Assembly (NCBI GenBank): GCA_030682715.1
Contig: JAUXNQ010000012.1
Span: 25,177-89,176, forward strand
Origin: Methylotenera sp.
Lineage (GTDB): Bacteria > Pseudomonadota > Gammaproteobacteria > Burkholderiales > Methylophilaceae
Reading direction: 5' to 3'
DNA length: 64,000 nucleotides
Part shown: one piece after another, positions 28,164 to 37,043 of the stretch
How positions within the stretch are numbered: the stretch's first letter is position 1
Layout: each line of letters starts with the position of its first letter
The notes under the pieces: model-generated
The model's input: the letters and a program-made list of their open reading frames with translations, nothing else
Database searches by the model: none
Told to the model about the DNA's origin: nothing
Program-made: the position numbers and the translations under genes

Positions 28164-28889
28164 TTAACCGAGTGCTTTGTTTTGTTCAATAATCAATTGT
28201 TGAATACCGTGTGCAGCTAAATCCAGCATGGCATTCATCGCATCACGTTCAAAAGGTTCGCCTTCTGCGGTACCTTGAATCTCCACAAATCCGCCTTTGC
28301 CAGTCATCACTACGTTCATGTCTGTATCGCAGTCAGAATCTTCAATGTAGTCTAGATCTAGTACTGGGGTGCCCTTATAAACACCGACAGAAATGGCAGC
28401 CACAGCATCTTTTAATGGTGATTCGCTGATTTTACCGCTTTTTAACAAAAATGAAATTGCATCTTGTAGTGCAACGTAAGCGCCAGTGATACTTGCCGTG
28501 CGGGTGCCGCCATCGGCCTGAATTACGTCACAGTCGATTTGAATGCTACGCTCGCCCAATTTTTCTAAATCGATAATGGCGCGTAAAGAACGGCCGATGA
28601 GTCGCTGAATTTCCTGTGTACGGCCAGATTGCTTGCCGCGTGCCGCTTCTCTATCCATGCGGCTGCCTGTTGAGCGTGGCAACATGCCATATTCTGCTGT
28701 GACCCAACCTTGGCCTTTGCCTTTTAAAAAGCCTGGTACCTTCTCCTCAACACTGGCTGTGCATAACACGTGCGTATCGCCAAACTTAACCATTACAGAG
28801 CCTTCTGCGTGTTTGGTGTAATGACGAATAATTTCAACGGGCCTAAGTTGGTTGCAAGCGCGTTGGCTTGGTCTAATGTTATCTTGCAT
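28164..28889 (-). CDS. rph: Ribonuclease PH
   Basis: Phosphorolytic 3' exoribonuclease that trims tRNA 3' ends. The 241 residues match the family. Visible motifs are the N-terminal [50 protein letters not shown] and the phosphate-site Arg region, [21 protein letters not shown], and the C-terminal [13 protein letters not shown]. It comes after the phosphatase gene (37 bases) and before rdgB. Confidence 0.97.
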   Translation of the reverse strand: MQDNIRPSQRACNQLRPVEIIRHYTKHAEGSVMVKFGDTHVLCTASVEEKVPGFLKGKGQGWVTAEYGMLPRSTGSRMDREAARGKQSGRTQEIQRLIGRSLRAIIDLEKLGERSIQIDCDVIQADGGTRTASITGAYVALQDAISFLLKSGKISESPLKDAVAAISVGVYKGTPVLDLDYIEDSDCDTDMNVVMTGKGGFVEIQGTAEGEPFERDAMNAMLDLAAHGIQQLIIEQNKALG

Positions 28890-28925
28890 GATGTAAATCC
28901 TGAATTTCTAGTAGTGTATAAATGA

Positions 28926-29837
28926 TTAAGCGCGTTTGGTTTTGCTTAGGGCTTGCTGAATCTCGGCGATGGTTCTTTCAATATCATCATCAGAGAGATC
29001 AAGGTTTGCCTGATTATTTGGGCGCGTCGTCGGGTTCATGATGGTGGTAGTTGAACCCATCGGCATGGTGATGGTTTCAACGGCTAATTGACTATGAAGT
29101 TTGTCGCCCCATTGTAGTCCAATTGCGCTCATGTTATCACCATGCACTTGGCTGATAGTTTCTGCTTCGTCTAGTAACAGTGTTACGTTGTCCGAAATTG
29201 AAGGGCCATTTAACATGCGTTTGATTTGGTCATCAGTAATCGCTCCCCATACGCCATCAGTGCAAAGTAGCACAGTGTCGCCTTCTAACAGTTCTTGCCT
29301 ATCTGAAAGCGTAATTTTGGGGGGCACGTCACCACCTAGGCAACTATAGACTTTATGTCGGTATGGGTGTGTAGACATGTCGCTTTTATCAATCATGCCG
29401 CGATTGTATAAAGATTGCACCACCGAGTGGTCTTCAGTGCGATACAGTAAATGGCCATCGCGAAAGTGATAGAGTCGAGAGTCACCCACATGGGCACAAT
29501 ATAGCATGCCACGCTGCACGATTGCCGCCACAATTGTAGTGCGCGGTGCTTCCAGCATTTCTCGCTCTTGCGTAAGTTGGTCAATCATATCGTGCACTTG
29601 CTGAATATGATCGGTTAAGAACTTTGCTGGGCTAGATAATGCAGGCATGGCTAGCCGTTGAAAAGCCTCAGTCATGGTAGTAACGGCAAGTTGTGCAGCT
29701 ACCTCGCCGTGGCGATAACCGCCCATACCATCCGCGACCACTAAAAGTAATGCATCTTTACTATACGAGTAGGCGAGTCGGTCTTGGTTATATGGCCGCG
29801 GGCCTTGGCGGCTATTCTGGAAAATTGTAAATTTCAT
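28926..29837 (-). CDS. PP2C-type protein Ser/Thr phosphatase
   Basis: A 303-residue metal-dependent phosphatase that removes phosphate from Ser/Thr on proteins. The metal-ligand Asp motifs are ADGMGGYRHGE near residue 35, HVGDSRLYHF, LLCTDGVWG and GDNMSAIGL. The catalytic domain ends near residue 240, and the last 60 residues are a Thr/Pro/Asn-rich tail with an acidic helix. Its start overlaps the kinase stop by four bases, so kinase and phosphatase are made together as an antagonistic pair. Confidence 0.94.
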   Translation of the reverse strand: MKFTIFQNSRQGPRPYNQDRLAYSYSKDALLLVVADGMGGYRHGEVAAQLAVTTMTEAFQRLAMPALSSPAKFLTDHIQQVHDMIDQLTQEREMLEAPRTTIVAAIVQRGMLYCAHVGDSRLYHFRDGHLLYRTEDHSVVQSLYNRGMIDKSDMSTHPYRHKVYSCLGGDVPPKITLSDRQELLEGDTVLLCTDGVWGAITDDQIKRMLNGPSISDNVTLLLDEAETISQVHGDNMSAIGLQWGDKLHSQLAVETITMPMGSTTTIMNPTTRPNNQANLDLSDDDIERTIAEIQQALSKTKRA

Positions 29838-30808
29838 TGTGATTTATTGTTGCTAAGCGATATCGATTTATTGAGAACACTCATCATTCTATGTACTAGG
29901 CCTGTCTTTTTGTCGCTCTTGGGCATGTTTTCTAGCAATGATTTTTGTAGTGAAAATACGCTTTGAGGGCGTTTAAGATAATCTAAACTTAAGCATTTAT
30001 CGATGGTTTGCAGTAAATCCTGCGAATAATGGTCTTTACCTATTTTAACAGCAGGCATTAATAAATCATTCTTGATGCGCTGATTAGCCGCAAGTGGCGA
30101 TGTGCGTGTTAAGCATGAGTACATGGTGGCGCCAATACTATAAATATCGCTCCACGGCCCCAGTAACTTTCTATCGTAATATTGCTCTGGCGGCGCAAAC
30201 CCAGGCGTGTAACTTGGTGATATTTTAGCTTGATTCTCACTCAGTGCCTGACGAGATGAGCCAAAGTCTAACAATACTGGTGAGCCATCTAACCGAATAT
30301 AGATGTTGGCTGGCTTAATATCTAAATGTAGCAGTTTTTGTGTGTGCACTTCGCGCAGGCCATTTGATAGCTCGCTAAACACTCGACGTATAAATTTTTC
30401 AGAAACAGGTTCTGATTGGCTAAGGATGTATTCTTGTAGGGATTTACCGCGCTCGTACTGCATCACCATGTAGACGGTTTCATTGGCTCGGAAGAAATTA
30501 AGCACCCGCACAATGTTTTTATGTTCAATTTTAGCTAATGCCAAACCTTCGTCAAAAAAACACTTCAAGCCGTGCCTGAATAAAGCAATATCTTCAGCAT
30601 TAGGCTGTACTGTAGCGCTATCGGCACGTATCGCAATAGAAGTAGGTAGATACTCCTTAATCGCAACCACATTTTTTTCTTTATCGCGCGCTAAATAGAC
30701 AAAACTAAAGCCACCAGAGCTTAACACTTTGGTAATTTCATAGTCATGCAACTGGTAGCCAGCTGTTAACGCTAAATTCGCTGAGGTTAAATGCTTAGTA
30801 GAGGTCAC
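29834..30808 (-). CDS. Eukaryotic-like Ser/Thr protein kinase
   Basis: A 324-residue Hanks-type kinase. The glycine loop is SSGGFSFVYLARDK and the ATP Lys is in VVAIKEYLP. The catalytic loop reads HLDIKPANIYI, so HRD is HLD here, which marks a non-RD kinase. The metal loop is DFGSSRQ and APPEQYYDR is the APE-type motif. No membrane helix or sensor domain is visible after about residue 280. It is cotranscribed with a PP2C phosphatase. Its substrates are unknown. Confidence 0.92.
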   Translation of the reverse strand: MTSTKHLTSANLALTAGYQLHDYEITKVLSSGGFSFVYLARDKEKNVVAIKEYLPTSIAIRADSATVQPNAEDIALFRHGLKCFFDEGLALAKIEHKNIVRVLNFFRANETVYMVMQYERGKSLQEYILSQSEPVSEKFIRRVFSELSNGLREVHTQKLLHLDIKPANIYIRLDGSPVLLDFGSSRQALSENQAKISPSYTPGFAPPEQYYDRKLLGPWSDIYSIGATMYSCLTRTSPLAANQRIKNDLLMPAVKIGKDHYSQDLLQTIDKCLSLDYLKRPQSVFSLQKSLLENMPKSDKKTGLVHRMMSVLNKSISLSNNKSQ

Positions 30809-31079
30809 TTTAAGTTGGTTTCTTTAATGATATTTATCATTAAGCCTGTATGTAGCCTGCATAGAATCTTATATTTCAATGATAGCCAGCTTTTTGTCCG
30901 TATTGACTACAGCAATATAGCGCGTAATTGACTGAAATTAAAGTTTTTTGATAGATAGTTTTGATTAAATATCAGTATTTTGTACATATAAATACCTATG
31001 AGATTGCATTTTTTAGTGATTAATAGACAGTATTTGATACCATGGTGCCAATTTATTTTAATTTTTGGAAAATCTTAAT

Positions 31080-31943
31080 ATGATTTTTAGCATGACGGGT
31101 TTTGCCGCATTAGAACAGCCGATAGAAAATGCCACACTCTTATTAGAGCTACGGGCAGTAAATAGTCGCTATTTGGATATGCATTTCAAATTAGATGAAA
31201 GCCTTCGAAGCTTAGAACCTACAATCAGAGAGATTCTCTCTGCACATTTAAGCCGTGGAAAGCTGGAATGTAAGGTGCACTTAATTCAGCGTTCGCAATC
31301 AAATCATGCCCCTAAGCTTGATGAGCAATTAATGCAGCAATTGGCAGCCTTGCAAGCAAGGACGCAAACATTGTTCCCAGAAAGCCGCCCGCTCAGTGTG
31401 GCAGACATTTTGCGTTGGCCAGGTGTGGTGATGCATGATGAATTAAGCCAAGCGTCGTTGGTAGAAGACGTAAAACAGCTAGTCGAGCGTGGCTTGCAAG
31501 ACTTGAATGCATCTCGTCAGCGCGAAGGTGAAAAGTTGAAAGCATTGATTTTAGATCGATTGCAGCAAATTGAAGCCTTGGTTGCTAAGGTGAAGCCTTT
31601 GCTACCTGAGCTGAACAAAGAATATCAGTTAAAGCTTGAAACTAAATTACATGAAACTTTAAAAACCATCGATCAAGACCGTATCGCTCAAGAGTTAGTG
31701 CTGTTTGCACAACGTATTGATGTGGATGAAGAGCTTAGTCGCTTAACCGCTCACATCTCAGAAGTGAAACGTATTTTAAATAGTAATGTGCCTGCTGGTA
31801 AACGCTTAGACTTCTTGATGCAAGAGCTGAACCGTGAGGCTAATACATTAGGCTCAAAATCGGTGTCAGTACACACGACACAAGTATCGATGGAGCTTAA
31901 AGTGCTGATCGAGCAAATGCGCGAGCAGATTCAAATTCATTAA
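31080..31943 (+). CDS. yicC: YicC-family endoribonuclease
   Basis: A YicC-family protein; the Escherichia coli member is an RNase that helps degrade small RNA. The start used is ATG at 31080, giving the family-typical N-terminus MIFSMTGFA, rather than a TTG 15 bases earlier. Visible motifs are RAVNSRYLDMHFKL, LSRGKLECKV, RIDVDEELSRLTAHI and the C-terminal GKRLDFLMQELNREANTLGSK, which has the conserved Glu/His-type metal residues of the DUF1732 part. It is monocistronic here. Confidence 0.94.
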   Translation: MIFSMTGFAALEQPIENATLLLELRAVNSRYLDMHFKLDESLRSLEPTIREILSAHLSRGKLECKVHLIQRSQSNHAPKLDEQLMQQLAALQARTQTLFPESRPLSVADILRWPGVVMHDELSQASLVEDVKQLVERGLQDLNASRQREGEKLKALILDRLQQIEALVAKVKPLLPELNKEYQLKLETKLHETLKTIDQDRIAQELVLFAQRIDVDEELSRLTAHISEVKRILNSNVPAGKRLDFLMQELNREANTLGSKSVSVHTTQVSMELKVLIEQMREQIQIH

Positions 31944-32001
31944 TAAAAATATTAATATGTTGGTATTATCGAATTAAATAATTAATAACAATGGAGTAGT
32001 A

Positions 32002-33267
32002 ATGAAATATAAATTTATAGTTCAAGCCTTACTTATCCCACTATTATTAGTGGGTTGTGGAACACCTGCCGTCATAAAAAAAGTTGAGGACAGGCCCGTT
32101 CAAGATCTCAAAGCCAGTGAAAACGCGAAACCTATCCAATTTGCCAAGATAGTTGTAAAGCTAAAACGTGGTGAGCATATTGGAGCTTGGAAAGCAGGTT
32201 TCTTATGCGTTCCTAATGGTGATCTGAATTGGAAAGGTGGAAAAATTAATATTGATTCTGAGGAGTTTACAGATACATTTAAGGATGAGTTAGAAAAGTA
32301 CTCATTCAAAACAGTGGGTGATATGAATGCATTATTTGAAGATTCTTCGACGTGGAAGTCAGAAATTCTAGTGGCAGGGCTTGTTAAAGAGTTGAAAGCG
32401 AATATTTGTTATCCAATGGCTGGATACGGTAACTTTAACTCATCTAAAGGAGAGGCTTATTTGAAAGTTGAATGGCAAATATACTCAAAACTAGATAGAT
32501 CGGTTGTTCACAGCGTAACAACTGAAGGGACTGCAAGTTCAAACGACTCTGTCGGTGGCGGTGATTCTTTAGTTGTACTTAATGCCTTTTCACAAGCAAC
32601 TAGAAATTTGTTAGCGGATGAGAAGTTTAGGCAGATAGCAAGTAGAGGCGGTGAAGCTATCAAGCAAACAACATTTAAATCAGGCGATTCAATTGTTATC
32701 GCAACTAATACAGCCAAGAGTTTAGGAAAGTTGCCAGAATCATGGCCGCAAGCAGTTGTTACTGTTTTTGCTGGTAATGGGCATGGAAGTGGCTTTGTAA
32801 TTTCAGATGATTTGATATTAACAAATCATCATGTTGTTGGCGACTCCGATTCCGTAACAGTTAAGTTTGACAGTGGAATGCAGGTGGTGGGGAAAGTTAT
32901 TGCGTCAAACTCAGGTCGTGATGTAGCTGTCGTTAAAGTAAATGCTATCTTGCCAAAACATTTTAAGATTATTAGAAATAGGCCTGTAATTGGGTCAAAT
33001 GTTTATGCATTAGGCAGTCCTTTAACCGAAAAGTTAAGCTCAACTCTCACGCGCGGTATTATTAGTGGATATAGAGAAGAGAGTAATAAAACTCTCATTC
33101 AAAGTGATGTAAATATTAGGCCTGGAAATAGTGGAGGCCCACTAGTTGATGAAAATGGAAATGTTGTTGGAATTGCTGTATCTGGACTAGTTGTAAATAA
33201 TGTTTCACAAGGGATTAACTTTTTCATACCAATTGATGATGCACTAAAATCACTAGGCGCAATTTAG
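32002..33267 (+). CDS. Lipoprotein with C-terminal trypsin-like serine protease domain
   Basis: A 421-residue predicted lipoprotein. The signal peptide ends in the lipobox LLVGC with the lipid Cys at residue 19. Residues 40-235 are a domain I cannot name. It has a pattern seen in outer-membrane lipoproteins that assemble as multimers: a charged start, FKDELEKYSF, and an A-rich helix near the end. Residues 245-420 are a DegP/HtrA-like protease without a PDZ domain: His in NHHVVG, Asp in GRDVAVVKV and Ser in RPGNSGGPL. Base composition is more AT-rich than neighbours and codon choice differs (many AAT, ATT, AAA), which suggests transfer. AATGGAG upstream supports the start. Confidence 0.85.
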   Translation: MKYKFIVQALLIPLLLVGCGTPAVIKKVEDRPVQDLKASENAKPIQFAKIVVKLKRGEHIGAWKAGFLCVPNGDLNWKGGKINIDSEEFTDTFKDELEKYSFKTVGDMNALFEDSSTWKSEILVAGLVKELKANICYPMAGYGNFNSSKGEAYLKVEWQIYSKLDRSVVHSVTTEGTASSNDSVGGGDSLVVLNAFSQATRNLLADEKFRQIASRGGEAIKQTTFKSGDSIVIATNTAKSLGKLPESWPQAVVTVFAGNGHGSGFVISDDLILTNHHVVGDSDSVTVKFDSGMQVVGKVIASNSGRDVAVVKVNAILPKHFKIIRNRPVIGSNVYALGSPLTEKLSSTLTRGIISGYREESNKTLIQSDVNIRPGNSGGPLVDENGNVVGIAVSGLVVNNVSQGINFFIPIDDALKSLGAI

Positions 33268-33318
33268 ACAAATAGTGCTATTGATTCTTTCAAGAACATA
33301 AAACTGCTTTAATTTAGC

Positions 33319-33347
33319 AATGTGCAGGCATAGATTGCCTGCACATT
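33319..33347 (+). terminator. Hairpin after the lipoprotein-protease gene
   Basis: AATGTGCAGGCA and TGCCTGCACATT pair perfectly over 12 bases around TAGAT. There is no T run after it, so it may be a weak or Rho-assisted terminator. It separates the lipoprotein gene from the ATP-grasp/Anbu locus. Confidence 0.65.
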
Positions 33348-33575
33348 AGCTGTCTTGCTACAAATATCACCAATTTAAGTCGATTTATCTGGGCACTTTT
33401 CGTCCTGCGCCTATACGTCACCTTAACTTATTGTCACTTTGCTTTTTTATAACAATCTCGCACATTAATATTGCGTAATCTACCTATGCCTTTTATTCAT
33501 GCACTTATTATGGGCGGTATGGACTGAAAATCCCCAGCGTGCTTTGTAACCATATGATTTATTTATATTAATTAT

Positions 33576-33592
33576 CTGGTACGACCCTTGCT
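33576..33592 (+). promoter_or_regulatory. Sigma-54-type promoter of the ATP-grasp/Anbu locus
   Basis: CTGGTACGACCCTTGCT matches the -24/-12 consensus TGGCACG(N4)TTGC at all but one position. GG and GC are exactly ten bases apart. It ends 33 bases before the first gene start, a suitable distance. RpoN-dependent expression is inferred from this site. Confidence 0.8.
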
Positions 33593-33624
33593 TAAGCCTT
33601 AACCATCAAGGGAAGGCTTACATC

Positions 33625-35115
33625 ATGAAAAAATCACAACCGCAATTTTTTAATGAAATGCAACTGGACCTCGCTGCAAGTAGTGCAGATGGCGTTCGTG
33701 AGATTTATAAGGCTTATCACCAGTGGCTTAAAAATGTGCCACATCATCAGTTAAATAGTAAGCGCATGGAAGCCGAGTTGTTATTTCGCCGTGTGGGGAT
33801 TACTTTTAACGTTTATGGTGAAAATGACGGCGCTGAGCGTTTGATACCATTTGATGTGTTGCCGCGGATTTTGTCCGCAAAAGAATGGCGTCACTTGTCT
33901 ACTGGCTCCATTCAGCGGGTGCGTGCGCTCAACATGTTCTTGCACGACATTTATCATGATCAGGATATTATCAAGGCGGGCATTATGCCTGCGACCATTT
34001 TAGCAAATAGCCAATATCGCCCAGAAATGTTTGGTGTGGATGTACCTAATCAAATTTATGCGCACATTGCGGGTGTTGATTTGGTGCGTACCAGTGAATC
34101 GCAGTTTTATGTGTTGGAAGACAATTTACGCACACCATCAGGCGTGTCTTATATGTTAGAAGACCGCAAAATGATGATGCGTTTGTTCCCTGAGTTATTC
34201 CGTCAGTATCCGATTGCCCCCGTTGAGCATTATCCGCAAGTGCTGCTTAATAATCTGCGGGCAGTTGCACAAACCAATGTACAAGAGCCAACGGTGGTGG
34301 TGTTATCGCCAGGGGCGTCCAACAGTGCCTATTTTGAGCATGCATTTTTAGCGCAGCAAATGGGGGTTGAGCTGGTAGAAGGCCAAGACTTATTTGTGCG
34401 TAATAACGGCGTGTATATGCGCACTACCGAAGGGCCGCAACGTGTGGATGTGATTTATCGCCGTATTGATGATGATTATTTAGACCCATTGGTGTTTAAC
34501 TCTAACTCTATGTTGGGTGTGCCAGGGTTACTTTCAGTGTATAGAAACGGTGGCGTGACACTTGCGAATGCCGTGGGTACAGGGGTTGCAGATGATAAAT
34601 CGACCTATATTCATGTGCCTGCGATGATTCGTTTCTATTTAGGTGAAGAGCCACTACTTGAAAACGTGCCTACCTATGAACTCAGCAAAGCGGATGACCT
34701 CGCTTACACATTGGCGCACTTAGATGAGTTAGTGGTCAAAGAGGTGCAAGGGTCTGGCGGTTACGGCATGTTGGTAGGCCCTGCGGCTAGCAAGCAGGAG
34801 TTAGATGAATTCCGCTTACGTATTATTTCTAGCCCCGCCAGTTATATCGCACAACCTACATTAGCGTTATCTACTTGTCCTACTTTGGTAGAAGAGGGCA
34901 TAGCGCCACGGCATGTAGACCTCAGGCCGTTTGTGCTTTCTGGAAAAACCTGCACTTTAGTACCAGGCGCCTTGTGTCGTGTTGCCATGAAAGAAGGTTC
35001 TCTGGTAGTGAATTCATCACAAGGTGGTGGCACCAAAGATACTTGGGTGCTGGAGGAAGAGGTTGAAACACCAAGCAAGGTTAAAACTAACCAAGTAGAG
35101 GAAATGATATGTTAA
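33625..35115 (+). CDS. Circularly permuted ATP-grasp protein (DUF404/DUF407 type)
   Basis: A 496-residue protein of the circularly permuted ATP-grasp type 2 family, predicted amide- or peptide-bond ligases. Family segments visible are LHDIYHDQDIIKAGIMP near residue 109, VYVLEDNLRTPSGVSYMLE-like sequence near residue 165, DVIYRRIDDDYLDP near residue 273, and the ATP-binding VVKEVQGSGGYGMLVGP near residue 371. HVDLRPFVL and VNSSQGGGTKDTWVL close the chain. The supply of catalytic Lys, Asp and Arg residues looks normal. It is the first gene of the locus, overlapping the alpha-E gene by seven bases. The product is unknown; by analogy it may join amino acids or modify a peptide or glutathione-like substrate. 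Confidence 0.92.
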   Translation: MKKSQPQFFNEMQLDLAASSADGVREIYKAYHQWLKNVPHHQLNSKRMEAELLFRRVGITFNVYGENDGAERLIPFDVLPRILSAKEWRHLSTGSIQRVRALNMFLHDIYHDQDIIKAGIMPATILANSQYRPEMFGVDVPNQIYAHIAGVDLVRTSESQFYVLEDNLRTPSGVSYMLEDRKMMMRLFPELFRQYPIAPVEHYPQVLLNNLRAVAQTNVQEPTVVVLSPGASNSAYFEHAFLAQQMGVELVEGQDLFVRNNGVYMRTTEGPQRVDVIYRRIDDDYLDPLVFNSNSMLGVPGLLSVYRNGGVTLANAVGTGVADDKSTYIHVPAMIRFYLGEEPLLENVPTYELSKADDLAYTLAHLDELVVKEVQGSGGYGMLVGPAASKQELDEFRLRIISSPASYIAQPTLALSTCPTLVEEGIAPRHVDLRPFVLSGKTCTLVPGALCRVAMKEGSLVVNSSQGGGTKDTWVLEEEVETPSKVKTNQVEEMIC

Positions 35116-36065
35116 GCAGAACGGCAGATCATCTTTATTGGATGGCGCGTTACATTGAGCGCGCAGAGAACATGGCGCGTGTGTTGGATGTTACCTATAA
35201 CATGTCTTTAGTGCCGAACGCCGCGGAAAGCGAAGCGGCTTTGTGGTTGCCTGCGCTAGAGATTTCTGGCAATGTTGAGGCATATGAACGTGATTATTTT
35301 AACGAAACTCAGCAAGAATATACAGCAGCAGGGGTGATTCATTATCTCGCGATGGATATGAATAATCCGTCTAGTATTTATAGCTCTTTGCGAAGCGCTA
35401 GAGAGAACGCCCGCGCAGTGCGGGTGGCGATGACTTCCGAAACATGGGAGAACATTAACTCACTGTGGTTAGAATTTGGTCAGTTCTTTGGTCAAGACTT
35501 ATCGCAAAACGGTTTGAGTGAGTTTTGTGATTGGGTGAAAGCACGCTCGCATTTATTTAGAGGCGTGTGTTTTGGCACCATGTTGCGTGATGATGCATTC
35601 AGTTTTGTGCGTTTAGGTACTTTTATTGAACGTGCGGACAACACGGCACGTCTACTAGATGTGAAATACCATTTATTGTTGCCAGAGCAGGAAGAAGTAG
35701 GTGGGGCAGTCGATTATTACGAATGGAGTGCGGTGTTACGTTCAGTTTCGGCCTTTCAGGCGTATCAGAAAATATTTAGCGATACGATAGAACCTTGGCG
35801 TGTCGCAGAGCTGTTGGTGCTCAGGCGTGATATGCCAAGGTCTTTACATGCTTGCTTTGATGAAATTACTTCAATTTTAGAGCAACTTTCTAGCTCGCGT
35901 GCAACTGAGTGCAGAAAGATGGCGGGTGAACTGCACGCCAAGTTACGCTTTGGCAAGATGCGTGATATCTTTCAGCATGGTTTGCATGAGTTTTTAAGTG
36001 AGTTTGTCACCGCAAACAACAAGCTTGGTGTCGAAGTGCATAAAACCTTTTTAAGCATTTCTTAA
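35109..36065 (+). CDS. Alpha-E domain protein (DUF403)
   Basis: A 318-residue all-helical protein of the alpha-E family. The typical start is MLSRTADHLYWMARYIERAE. Later family segments include SSIYSSLRSARENARAVR, FVRLGTFIERADNTARLLD and CFDEITSILEQ. It always travels with ATP-grasp and transglutaminase-like genes and is thought to act with the ligase, but no activity is known. It overlaps the ATP-grasp gene by seven bases and precedes the transglutaminase-like gene by 11. Confidence 0.92.
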   Translation: MLSRTADHLYWMARYIERAENMARVLDVTYNMSLVPNAAESEAALWLPALEISGNVEAYERDYFNETQQEYTAAGVIHYLAMDMNNPSSIYSSLRSARENARAVRVAMTSETWENINSLWLEFGQFFGQDLSQNGLSEFCDWVKARSHLFRGVCFGTMLRDDAFSFVRLGTFIERADNTARLLDVKYHLLLPEQEEVGGAVDYYEWSAVLRSVSAFQAYQKIFSDTIEPWRVAELLVLRRDMPRSLHACFDEITSILEQLSSSRATECRKMAGELHAKLRFGKMRDIFQHGLHEFLSEFVTANNKLGVEVHKTFLSIS

Positions 36066-36076
36066 ACCCAATTTAG

Positions 36077-36991
36077 GTGCTCAACATGTTACTTAATATC
36101 GAACATCACACACGCTACGCATATAGCGAAGATGTGAATTACACCATACAGGAGCTACGCCTAACGCCGCAACATGGTTTTGGTCAGCATGTCAGGCACT
36201 GGGAAATTAAGGTTAACGGTGAGTTGCAGCCCTCTGAAGACGCTTATGGCAACACCACCCATACCTTGGTTGTCGATGAGCCGCATGCTGAAATACTTAT
36301 TATTGCCATGGGGCAGGTTGAAACAGGGCTTGATGTAGTTTCGCAACATTTAGCCTTACCTTTGCCTATTTATCTCCGAGATACGCCGCTTACGCAAAGT
36401 AGTGAGGAGATGCTCGCGTTTGCCAAGCAATATCAACAAGCACATCGCCAAAATGATGCGCTAGAAGAAATGATGCATGCTTTATTGTCGCGTGTGCAAT
36501 ATATCCAAGGCGCGACACAGGTTACCACTTCAGCCGTTGAGGCATTTTCTTTAGGTCAAGGTGTCTGTCAAGATCACGCACATGTGTTTATAGCCTGCTG
36601 TCGTGCTATAGATTTACCAGCACGTTATGTTAGCGGGTATTTGTTTACAGAAGATGGTAGCTTAATGCAAACCCATGCATGGGCAGACGTGTATGTGGCG
36701 TGTGAAGGATGGCAGAGCTTTGATGTGTCTAACGGTTGTCGCGCGGGTGAAACCCATGTCCGTTTAGCAACAGGGCTAGATTACAGAAGCGCTAGCCCTG
36801 TTAGCGGCATGCGCTCTGGCGGGGGTGTTGAAGGCATGGCATCGAGTGTCATTGTTAATCAGGCAGGGTTAGCGGCAAGTCAGCAGCGAAAAATGAACAC
36901 AGCGCAATTGTTAGCACAGGCGCAGTTAAGCAGGGAGATTCTCACAGAGGCTGCTTTGGTAAAACACTCACAACATGCGCAGCAACAGTAA
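36077..36991 (+). CDS. Transglutaminase-like cysteine protein
   Basis: A 304-residue protein with an N-terminal beta domain (residues 1-100, HHTRYAYSEDV and ELRLTPQ typical of the family) and a transglutaminase-like core. The triad is Cys in GVCQDHAH, His in THAWADVYV and Asp in SFDVSNG, all intact. Such proteins usually cleave peptides or amide bonds. A Gln/Ala-rich helix forms the C-terminus. It sits in a tight run with the ATP-grasp and alpha-E genes, so it may remove or exchange what the ligase adds. Confidence 0.93.
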   Translation: MLNMLLNIEHHTRYAYSEDVNYTIQELRLTPQHGFGQHVRHWEIKVNGELQPSEDAYGNTTHTLVVDEPHAEILIIAMGQVETGLDVVSQHLALPLPIYLRDTPLTQSSEEMLAFAKQYQQAHRQNDALEEMMHALLSRVQYIQGATQVTTSAVEAFSLGQGVCQDHAHVFIACCRAIDLPARYVSGYLFTEDGSLMQTHAWADVYVACEGWQSFDVSNGCRAGETHVRLATGLDYRSASPVSGMRSGGGVEGMASSVIVNQAGLAASQQRKMNTAQLLAQAQLSREILTEAALVKHSQHAQQQ

Positions 36992-37043
36992 TTTTTAGCT
37001 ATAGTACTTAAATCAAAGTTTCAAATGAAAGAACGGTCAACTG

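Larger units (their letters stand above)
33268..33624. other. 357-base intergenic region with terminator and sigma-54-type promoter
   Basis: This stretch holds the terminator hairpin (33319-33347), a sigma-54-type promoter (33576-33592) and an AT-rich region between them that could bind an activator. One TGCACT half-site at 33500-33505, followed five bases later by TGGGCG, loosely resembles an NtrC site. No gene is seen. Confidence 0.6.

Noticed and set aside
33500..33516. NtrC enhancer site before the Anbu locus
   Set aside because: Only one half (TGCACT) fits; the other half TGGGCG is poor. I keep the sigma-54 promoter but not a specific activator.
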